From the NCBI RefSeq assembly GCF_019670125.1, contig NZ_AP023033.1, positions 1,620,501 through 1,684,500 on the forward strand: a stretch of 64,000 nt of DNA, given 5' to 3'. The translations under genes and the position numbers were made by a program. Of the stretch, positions 57,754 to 64,000 are shown in pieces. The notes beneath the pieces were generated by a model. It saw nothing but the letters and a program-made list of their open reading frames with translations. It had not been told where the DNA came from and searched no databases. Position 1 is the first letter of the stretch; each line of letters begins with the position of its first letter. The DNA comes from Agarivorans aestuarii (GTDB taxonomy: Bacteria; Pseudomonadota; Gammaproteobacteria; Enterobacterales; Celerinatantimonadaceae).

Positions 57754-58758
57754 GTGGTTAAAAAAATGGGTGTTGTGTTAGTTGCATCTTTACTAGGTAT
57801 TTCCGCATGCAGTTCAGGTGATATAGTTGATTTTAGCAGTGATACAAGAGATTTATTTGTTGAGCCTGTTCAAGCCATTGCAATTCTTGATAAAGCACCT
57901 GTTTGTTGTAGCGAGTTAAGCCAACTATCTTACAATTCTGTTTCTTATGATTATATTGCTGAAGAAACAGTTAGCAGTCAAAATCAAGCCTTCGAGTTTA
58001 CCTCGGGTAAAAGTTATGTGCTGGCCTACAAAGTTGCCGCTTTGAATACTGATATACCGGTGAAAATAGAAACCATTATTGGTGAAACTGTATTTGCACC
58101 TACAGTAGCTCTGCTAAATGAAAACTTCGAAGTAAATAGAGTCGTTCCCGCCAGCGCTTTTAAGTATCAAGAGCTGAAAGGTTTTTCAGTAAATAAGCTT
58201 GCTGCTACTTTTAGAATTAACTCTGAGCAGCGACAAGGGAGAGAGCGAGACGCCTATATGTTGGTTTATACCACTGAACAGTCTCTCGAACAAAGTACTC
58301 AAATCGTTCACCCAGAGCGCTCTCGTGCTAAAGCGCAAGCGAAGGCTGATCCTAATCTGCCTGATCCTTTCATACCGCATTCTCCACTAGGTTTGGTCAA
58401 TGTGACATTTAATCCAGACTTGTCTAAAGGATTTTTCGCCGATGAAGCCTGGTTTGGTGGCGCAAATAACAATGATCCTTCGTTAGCGACCGTAGAAGAG
58501 GCCCCAGGGGCTGAGATAGCTGCAGGAGGTACTGCTGTGGTAGCTGCATCTTCAGCTCAAGCTGTTGCTGCAGGACCTGATAATCGTAAGCTGAAAAAGG
58601 CTATGCTTCCTGAAACTGAGGCGTTCTACAACAAACTTATCGAAGACATGATTCGTCAAGATGAGGTAGAAAAAGCGCTTAAGTTAGTAGAAGAAGCTGA
58701 ATATGCAGGCTCACGCTCAGCAAGAAATACCTTTATTGAAGCAGTGAAAAACAAATAA
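57754..58758 (+). CDS. malM: MalM-like maltose operon protein, predicted lipoprotein
   Basis: Homologue of the periplasmic product of the last gene of the E. coli malK-lamB-malM operon; function unknown. The C-terminal region (LPETEAFYNKLIEDMIRQDE, then VEKALKLVEEAEYAGSRSAR) aligns well with E. coli MalM, as do YMLVYTTEQSLEQSTQIVHP and PDPFIPHSPLGLVNV. I start at GTG after GGAGATTAAT, giving MVKKMGVVLVASLLGISACS; the ISAC box suggests a lipid-anchored form, unlike E. coli. An alanine-rich low-complexity stretch lies near residue 265. It follows lamB as in E. coli, but malEFGK are not in this window. Confidence 0.87.
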   Translation: MVKKMGVVLVASLLGISACSSGDIVDFSSDTRDLFVEPVQAIAILDKAPVCCSELSQLSYNSVSYDYIAEETVSSQNQAFEFTSGKSYVLAYKVAALNTDIPVKIETIIGETVFAPTVALLNENFEVNRVVPASAFKYQELKGFSVNKLAATFRINSEQRQGRERDAYMLVYTTEQSLEQSTQIVHPERSRAKAQAKADPNLPDPFIPHSPLGLVNVTFNPDLSKGFFADEAWFGGANNNDPSLATVEEAPGAEIAAGGTAVVAASSAQAVAAGPDNRKLKKAMLPETEAFYNKLIEDMIRQDEVEKALKLVEEAEYAGSRSARNTFIEAVKNK

Positions 58759-58780
58759 AGCTTCTAATTAGTTTGATATT

Positions 58781-58805
58781 AAGCCAGCGTTAAGCTGGCT
58801 TTTTT
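58781..58805 (+). terminator. rho-independent terminator after malM
   Basis: AAGCCAGC-GTTAA-GCTGGCTT followed by four T residues. Between it and the next terminator (about 230 bases) I see no gene or clear site. Confidence 0.88.
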
Positions 58806-59036
58806 GTTGCTTGATATCGAGCAGAAATACCTATGTGCCGATAAGGTTTAGCTGTTGTAGCGTTGGAACAACCCCGAGTCCAGCGGGTAGAAAGGGAAAA
58901 TAACTGCTAATCTGACTTCGGTTAAAAAGGCGGTTTGCAAGTGATAGTTTCGCGTTAATAAGTGTGTTTATCTGGCGGGTATTACCGCTTAGCACATTTG
59001 GTTGGGTTGTTAGTTAAGCTGCTAGACTTACAGGTA

Positions 59037-59065
59037 ATAAAAAAGCCCTCTTGCGAGGGCTAAAA
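59037..59065 (-). terminator. terminator of the second lamB gene
   Basis: On the minus strand AGCCCTC-GCAA-GAGGGCT followed by TTTTTTATT. The other strand also has A/T flanks, so it may act both ways. Confidence 0.9.
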
Positions 59066-59088
59066 ATAGGCATTTTTATCTTTGGTGT

Positions 59089-60381
59089 TTACCACCAAGC
59101 TTCGGCTTGGAAACCAAAGGTTACTTCATCTTTCGAACTAGAGTCGCGAGAGATGTATTGGTCTGATTTTGCGTAAGTAGCAAATGCACGAAGAGCTGGG
59201 CGTGCAAATACATTTGGACCAGCTTGCCACTGCTGGGCAATAGTTACTTTAGCTAACTTGTTATCTTCGCTACCGTTAGCTTTAGCTGCATCTTGGAATT
59301 CAACTACATCGTAGCCTAGGTCTAAGATAGTAGATAGGTTATTGCTCCAGTTGTACTGAGGACGAACACCAACAGTAAACAAGGTAGAGCCTTTGTTATC
59401 ATCTTTATCGTAGTTTTCGTAGTTAACTACGTAAGACATGGCTGTTGACTCGCCTAAATCAACCACACCCCAGTTTAGTAAGCGGTACCAGCTGCCTTCA
59501 TTGCTGTCGGTGCGGTAAACCGGATCATCACCTTCGTCAGCCATATTTTCGTAGCCAAATCCGCGAAGTTGACCACTTGCGCCAATACCCGCCATAGCGT
59601 CTGTTGCGTAAGATACAGAGAACTTGTTAAAACCGCCAAAGAAATCACCTTGGGTGTGTTCAGCCATTACGAACACACCGTTGTCTTTTTGGTTTTCGAT
59701 GTTGAAATCTTGGTCAGCCGCTTCAGAGTACATGCCGTAAATACCTACTAAGCTCAACTCGCCGTTTGAGTTAGTGGAGATGCCATCTAGGCGTAAATCT
59801 AAGTTGTTACCTGAGAAATCAGCCATAGTTTGGCCAGAGCCGGCAATGTTGGCATCAAATAATGCTTCAGAAGTATTACGAACCCATGCAGCAGAAAGCT
59901 TCGCAAAGCCTACATCGATGTTTTCGATACCAGCACCTGCACCAGCATTAGCTAAGTAGTAGTAGTCAATTTGGTGAACGTCACGACGTTGGTAAAAACG
60001 CTTACCAGCCCAAAGGTTTGAACCTTCGAAAGATTCAACCATGTTTTGGCCAGAAACGTACATTTCGCGCACTGCTGATGGGCTTTCTTCCCAGTCATTA
60101 CGCTGGTCTACAGAGTGAGCAAGAAGGGTGTGTACACCCATTGCTTTGTTGCCTTCTTCGTATAAAGGTGCAGACAAGGCAATTTCTGCATAGGTTTCAC
60201 ATTCGTTACCCAAGCGGTGCTTATAGGGTGAGCCGTCGGCTTGGAAGCACATTTGCTCGCCGCCTGAACCGGTAGCGCCAATTCCAGAACGCATGTAACC
60301 GTTAAATTCTGGTGTTGCTGCAATTGCTTGAGTTGACATCGCAGCTGATGCTACTGCGATCGAAAGTGTTTTTAATTTCAT
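59089..60381 (-). CDS. LamB-type sugar porin (maltoporin family), second copy
   Basis: A 430-residue LamB-family outer-membrane porin. The start MKLKTLSIAVASAAMSTQAIA gives a clean signal peptide; a longer in-frame start 23 codons upstream is not supported. The mature start PEFNGYMRSGIGATGSGG, the pair MCFQ/NECETYAEIAL, NLWAGKRFYQRRDVHQID and the C-terminal EAWW match the first porin, but the loops differ greatly. A CRP site and the shared palindrome lie upstream. It points away from ptsG, so the two share a regulatory region. Confidence 0.88.
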   Translation of the reverse strand: MKLKTLSIAVASAAMSTQAIAATPEFNGYMRSGIGATGSGGEQMCFQADGSPYKHRLGNECETYAEIALSAPLYEEGNKAMGVHTLLAHSVDQRNDWEESPSAVREMYVSGQNMVESFEGSNLWAGKRFYQRRDVHQIDYYYLANAGAGAGIENIDVGFAKLSAAWVRNTSEALFDANIAGSGQTMADFSGNNLDLRLDGISTNSNGELSLVGIYGMYSEAADQDFNIENQKDNGVFVMAEHTQGDFFGGFNKFSVSYATDAMAGIGASGQLRGFGYENMADEGDDPVYRTDSNEGSWYRLLNWGVVDLGESTAMSYVVNYENYDKDDNKGSTLFTVGVRPQYNWSNNLSTILDLGYDVVEFQDAAKANGSEDNKLAKVTIAQQWQAGPNVFARPALRAFATYAKSDQYISRDSSSKDEVTFGFQAEAWW

Positions 60382-60504
60382 TACATAAACCTTATGTGTA
60401 TTAATTTCCAAATTTGGACATAAATAAGCACCCTGTTCTGTAAATTCCAATTCCTATGGAACATTATGTCGAAAGTATTGTCTCAGTAGTTTGGTTGTTT
60501 GTCG

Positions 60505-60520
60505 TGTGAGCTAACTCACA
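60505..60520 (-). promoter_or_regulatory. CRP site between the second lamB and ptsG
   Basis: TGTGA-GCTAAC-TCACA is a perfect match to both CRP half-sites. It lies 124 bases before the porin start and about 400 bases before ptsG on the other strand. It predicts cAMP-CRP activation of the porin gene. Confidence 0.78.
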
Positions 60521-60529
60521 ATAGCAGTG

Positions 60530-60543
60530 TGAAAAGCCTTTCT
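60530..60543. promoter_or_regulatory. copy of the porin palindrome, next to the CRP site
   Basis: TGAAAAGCCTTTCT matches the first-porin motif TGAAAAGGCTTTCA at 12 of 14 positions. It sits 24 bases (centre to centre) from the CRP site, on the far side from the porin gene. Same regulator as for the first porin is inferred. Confidence 0.5.
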
Positions 60544-60710
60544 TGTGCTTTTTTGTCTTTGTTTGTTGGTTTTTTGTGCTCTTATTGCCATGGTTGTTGG
60601 TGGTATATATTGGACCGTGGTGGCTGATTGTTTATTAAAATATTGGTGGGCGACAGGTGAATAAAACGAAATAGTTACTCGATGTGGCATTTTTATCTCA
60701 GGCGAGACTA

Positions 60711-60730
60711 AGTGTTACAAAGTGTTACAA
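60711..60730. repeat. two tandem copies of AGTGTTACAA upstream of ptsG
   Basis: Perfect 10-bp units in direct abutment, one helical turn apart, about 195 bases before ptsG. They may be a protein-binding direct repeat or chance. The remaining sequence up to ptsG is AT-rich; TATACT at 60897-60902 is a possible -10 element. Confidence 0.45.
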
Positions 60731-60924
60731 AAAGTGAGGTTTAACTTGTGCTGAATCGCATTTTTCTGTTGAGTAAGTCCTTAAACTATTTACCTGAAAT
60801 CGTAATAAAACGAATTTAGCGGCTACTTCATAATAAATAACTATAAGTCGCTCAAAAATTGGCCTTTTTAAGGAAAATGGCTAAGGCTTAATTCAGTATA
60901 CTATCAGCCCACTAGGAGCTAACT

Positions 60925-62358
60925 ATGTTTGGAAATTTGTTTGCACAAGCGCAAAAGGTAGGTAAGGCACTGATGCTACCAGTATCAGTACTACCTGTTG
61001 CGGGTATTTTACTAGGAGTCGGCGCTGCGGACTTCAGTTGGATGCCGCATATCGTATCTCAATTGATGATGAACGCAGGTGATGCTGTATTCGGTAACAT
61101 GGCATTGTTGTTTGCCGTAGGTGTTGCCCTAGGCTTTACCAACAACGATGGTGTTGCTGCATTAGCGGCTATTGTTGGCTTCACCATTATGGAAAAAACA
61201 TTGACCGTTATGGCGCCTATTATGGACGTTGAAACGATCAATACTGGTGTGCTTGGTGGGATTTTAGCGGGTGCTGTTGCCGGTTGGGCATTCAATCGCT
61301 TCTTCCGCATTCAATTACCTGCATATCTAGGTTTCTTCGCGGGTAAGCGCAGTGTACCAATTATCACAGGTTTCCTAACTATTTTCTTAGGTGTGCTACT
61401 TGCCATTATTTGGCCGCCTATTGGCAGTGGTATTGCTGCCTTCTCTCACTGGGCCGCAGAGCAAAACCCAACGTTAGCCTTTGGTATTTACGGCATTGTT
61501 GAACGTTCATTAATTCCATTTGGTTTACACCATGTATGGAATGTACCGTTCTTCTTTGAAGCTGGTCAGTGTACAACGGCTGCTGGCGAAGTGGCTAACG
61601 GCGTATTAACCTGTTACCTACAAGCAGATGAAGCTTCTCGCGCTGCGGGCAATGGCTTTGGTCAACTAGCTGGTGGCTACATGTTTAAAATGTACGGTCT
61701 ACCTGCTGCTGCTATCGCCATTTGGCATGCTGCTAAGCCAGAGAACCGCGCTAAAGTTGGTGGCATCATGATTTCAGCTGCGCTGACTTCATTCCTAACA
61801 GGTATTACCGAACCCATTGAGTTCGCATTCCTATTTGTTGCTCCTGTGCTTTACGTAATCCACGCATTACTTGCAGGTTTAGCATTTGTTATTACAAACT
61901 CATTGGGTATGGTTCACGGCACTTCATTCTCACACGGTTTGATTGACTTCATCGTTCTATCTACTAATGCTCAGAAGTTCTGGTTATTCCCTGTAATTGG
62001 TTTAGGTTACGCAGCGGTTTACTACACTGTATTCCGTGTGGTAATTGCCAAGCTAGACCTTAAAACGCCGGGCCGTGAAGACGAAGATGATTCGGTTGCT
62101 GCGGTAGCAGTATCTGAAGACGAAATGTCTAAGAACTTAGTAGACGCGTTTGGCGGTAAAGCTAACATTGTAAGCTTAGATGCTTGTATCACTCGCTTAC
62201 GTATTCAAGTTAAGTCAGTAGAATCTGTGGACCAACCAAAGCTTAAGAGCTTAGGTGCTGCAGGTGTAGTTGTGGCTGGCCAAGGTGTTCAAGCTATCTT
62301 TGGTACTAAGTCAGATAACTTGAAAACTGATATGGAAGCTTACCTACAAACCGTTTAA
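60925..62358 (+). CDS. ptsG: PTS glucose-specific EIIBC component
   Basis: Membrane permease that imports and phosphorylates glucose, taking phosphate from EIIA-Glc. The IIC domain of about ten helices starts [19 protein letters not shown] and carries the substrate motif GITEPIEF. A linker ([14 protein letters not shown]) leads to the IIB domain with the phosphorylated Cys421 in [10 protein letters not shown]. At 477 residues it equals E. coli PtsG. No IIA domain is attached. ACTAGGAGCTAACT precedes the ATG. Confidence 0.96.
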   Translation: MFGNLFAQAQKVGKALMLPVSVLPVAGILLGVGAADFSWMPHIVSQLMMNAGDAVFGNMALLFAVGVALGFTNNDGVAALAAIVGFTIMEKTLTVMAPIMDVETINTGVLGGILAGAVAGWAFNRFFRIQLPAYLGFFAGKRSVPIITGFLTIFLGVLLAIIWPPIGSGIAAFSHWAAEQNPTLAFGIYGIVERSLIPFGLHHVWNVPFFFEAGQCTTAAGEVANGVLTCYLQADEASRAAGNGFGQLAGGYMFKMYGLPAAAIAIWHAAKPENRAKVGGIMISAALTSFLTGITEPIEFAFLFVAPVLYVIHALLAGLAFVITNSLGMVHGTSFSHGLIDFIVLSTNAQKFWLFPVIGLGYAAVYYTVFRVVIAKLDLKTPGREDEDDSVAAVAVSEDEMSKNLVDAFGGKANIVSLDACITRLRIQVKSVESVDQPKLKSLGAAGVVVAGQGVQAIFGTKSDNLKTDMEAYLQTV

Positions 62359-62374
62359 GGTTTAATGTAAGTGT

Positions 62375-62402
62375 AAAAAAGGAGGCTTAAGCCTCCTTTT
62401 TT
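62375..62402 (+). terminator. bidirectional terminator between ptsG and yaeH
   Basis: AAAAAAGGAGGC-TTAA-GCCTCCTTTTTT; tracts on both strands let it end both convergent genes. Confidence 0.92.
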
Positions 62403-62418
62403 GTATCTGTTTTCCGCT

Positions 62419-62796
62419 TTATAAGCGCTCTAGCTTAGCCTCAATTTCAGCAATTTTATTCGATACTACTTTTTCCAAATGTCTTAGTTCAGAAAGCACT
62501 TGTTGTTTGGTATCTTTTTCTTGTTGATCTCTGCGGGTGATTTTATCTAACTCTTCTACGATAAAACGCAGATTGGCGTTTATCTCGGTAGTATCTTTGT
62601 AGGTGCCACGTCCACCATCAATAAGTACGGTTTTTTTCTGCCTTGGGTATTTGAATTTTACACTGCGGGTGAGAAAGTCACCTTTTTCCTTATGGAAGTA
62701 AATCTTCAGCGTATCAGAATTGGCTTCTTGGCGGAGGCTATAACGTTCAATATCACTTGGGTTGGTAATGCCAATACTTTTTAGATTTTTGTACAT
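62419..62796 (-). CDS. yaeH: UPF0325 family protein YaeH
   Basis: A 125-residue protein of unknown function. Motifs [32 protein letters not shown] and [12 protein letters not shown] follow E. coli YaeH closely, with a coiled-coil C-terminus. The start MYKNLKS follows AAGGAAATTTT; a longer start 17 codons upstream is unsupported. As in E. coli it lies near dapD, on the same strand and downstream of it. Confidence 0.93.
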   Translation of the reverse strand: MYKNLKSIGITNPSDIERYSLRQEANSDTLKIYFHKEKGDFLTRSVKFKYPRQKKTVLIDGGRGTYKDTTEINANLRFIVEELDKITRRDQQEKDTKQQVLSELRHLEKVVSNKIAEIEAKLERL

Positions 62797-62986
62797 AAAA
62801 TTTCCTTCATAACGAATTGTCATTCTATTGCTAGAAACAGTCGCCACCGCATTGTTCTGCAGAGCCTGTACATTGCAGCATAGCTCATTACGCGTAGAAG
62901 GAGTGTGAACTAGTGGGCTTTTTATGTGGAGGAGTGAAAGAGGAAAAGTAGGCTCAAGCTACCTGAGTAACTTGAGCCGTTTTAGA

Positions 62987-64000
62987 CTAGTTGTGCGCGT
63001 GTAACTCTTCGTTTAGGGCTATCGCTGTTTTGTTGGTTAAACATTCGATTGCGCCAGTAAGGCTGTTACGACGGAATAGCAGATCTGATTTACCAGCAAG
63101 TTCGCGGGCTTTAATTGTGCCTGCTTGTTGCTTATTTTCGTCAATCAATACCACTTTGGTGCCAGAGGTAATGTATAGGCCAGATTCAATGGTGCAGCGG
63201 TCACCTAGTGGGATGCCAGTACCAGCGTTTGCACCAATTAAAGATTCTTCACCTACCGCGATAACAATGTTACCACCGCCCGAAAGGGTGCCCATGGTTG
63301 AACAACCACCACCTAAATCAGAACCTTTACCTACAAATACTCCGGCTGAGATGCGGCCTTCGATCATGCTAGTGCCGGCAGTACCGGCATTAAAGTTACA
63401 GAAACCTTCGTGCATAATAGTTGTACCTTCACCAATGTAAGCACCTAGGCGAACACGTGAAGTTGCCGCAATACGCACACCACTTGGTACCACGTAGTCA
63501 GCCATTTTTGGAAACTTATCTACAGAAGTTACCTGTAGTAATTCACCTTTAGCGCGCGCTGCTAATTGGCGGGCAGGTAACTCGGCTAAATCAATGGCAC
63601 CTTGGTTAGTCCAAGCAACGTTAGGAAGTACTGCAAAAATACCACTTAAATCGGTACCGTGAGGTTTAACTAAGCGGTGAGAGAGTAGGTGCAGTTTAAG
63701 GTAAGCTTCTGGCGTTGAGGCTGCGGCATCATCTTGGCTTAATAAACATAAAACACGAGGCTGCTCGCTGCCTAATAAAGCTTTAAACGCTGTTACTTGC
63801 GCAGTTAAACCTAAAGCGTCAGCATTGGCGATTAGTGTATTTAATGCTGCGTCATCTAGTTCAATGTCTTGCTTGCCATTGTTGTAATCTAAACCTTTAG
63901 TTAGGCCTGATACTTCTGCTTCGCTAGGATTTAAAACCGGAGCAGGGTAAAAAACTTCTAGCCATTGGCCATTTGCGTTTTTACTTCCCACACCAACGGC
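62987..64000 (-). CDS. dapD: 2,3,4,5-tetrahydropyridine-2,6-dicarboxylate N-succinyltransferase (partial at window edge)
   Basis: Succinylates tetrahydrodipicolinate in lysine and peptidoglycan precursor synthesis. The left-handed beta-helix is visible as hexapeptide repeats (VRLGAYIGEGTTIMHEGF, GVFVGKGSDLGGGCSTMGT, ESLIGANAGTGIPLGD). This is the longer form of about 340 residues known from Pseudomonas, with TPEAYLKLHLLSHRLVKPHG and a C-terminal NEELHAHN, not the 274-residue E. coli form. The frame is open to the window end (AVGVGSKNANGQWLEVFY), so roughly ten N-terminal residues lie outside. Confidence 0.95.
   Translation of the reverse strand, partial: AVGVGSKNANGQWLEVFYPAPVLNPSEAEVSGLTKGLDYNNGKQDIELDDAALNTLIANADALGLTAQVTAFKALLGSEQPRVLCLLSQDDAAASTPEAYLKLHLLSHRLVKPHGTDLSGIFAVLPNVAWTNQGAIDLAELPARQLAARAKGELLQVTSVDKFPKMADYVVPSGVRIAATSRVRLGAYIGEGTTIMHEGFCNFNAGTAGTSMIEGRISAGVFVGKGSDLGGGCSTMGTLSGGGNIVIAVGEESLIGANAGTGIPLGDRCTIESGLYITSGTKVVLIDENKQQAGTIKARELAGKSDLLFRRNSLTGAIECLTNKTAIALNEELHAHN

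Noticed and set aside
62991-63440. 149-codon open frame antisense to dapD
   Set aside because: It mirrors the codon pattern of dapD, has no ribosome-binding site and resembles no known protein.

Overview
This window reads as the chromosome of a marine gammaproteobacterium, most likely of the order Alteromonadales; an Agarivorans-like genus is a guess, not shown. The grounds are proteins close to Escherichia and Vibrio orthologues, Escherichia-like gene orders, moderate GC, sugar-uptake genes, a secreted glycoside hydrolase, and MITE-like repeats of a kind I associate with this order. I see no rRNA, tRNA, CRISPR array, prophage or full insertion sequence.

Layout. 1-5.1 kb: a possible gene tail, hrpB, a cytochrome b561, sanA and a secreted trypsin-like protease with a GlyGly-CTERM tail. 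5.1-10.7 kb: queA-tgt-yajC-secD-secF, with queA frameshifted by one base. 10.7-12.7 kb: a rhodanese protein, two unknown genes, and a ferredoxin resembling the Azotobacter FeSII (Shethna) protein behind a sigma-54-like promoter. 12.8-21.3 kb: suhB, trmJ and the iscRSUA-hscBA-fdx-iscX-pepB cluster; two abutting IscR-type sites precede iscR, iscS has a one-base frameshift, and SuhB has lost several catalytic acidic residues. 21.4-31 kb: ndk, rlmN, pilF, rodZ, ispG, hisS, yfgM, bamB, der, yfgJ. 31-38 kb: a LuxR-type regulator fused to an alpha/beta-hydrolase domain lacking its nucleophile, a MITE-like element, xseA, guaB and guaA.

38-47 kb: a second MITE-like element, an MFS transporter, the small RNA GcvB divergent from gcvA, then ygdD, rlmM, an isocitrate dehydrogenase, a chemoreceptor tail remnant abutting a GH5 hydrolase, xni and ppnN. 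47-56 kb: a diguanylate cyclase next to a TPR protein with a degenerate GGDEF domain, queF, syd, three little-known genes, yqcC and truC. 56-62.4 kb: two LamB-type porins, malM and ptsG. The end holds yaeH and a dapD cut by the window edge.

How the genes work together. The isc cluster builds and delivers iron-sulfur clusters, and several local genes encode Fe-S proteins (IscR, ferredoxins, RlmN, IspG). YajC-SecDF, YfgM, BamB and Syd belong to protein export and outer-membrane assembly. QueA, Tgt and QueF are queuosine enzymes. GuaB and GuaA make GMP. The LamB, MalM and PtsG genes form a sugar-uptake block with CRP sites and a shared palindrome upstream of both porin genes. GcvA and GcvB form the glycine-responsive regulator/small-RNA pair.

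Two single-base frameshifts in otherwise well conserved genes (queA, iscS) look more like sequencing errors than real inactivation.
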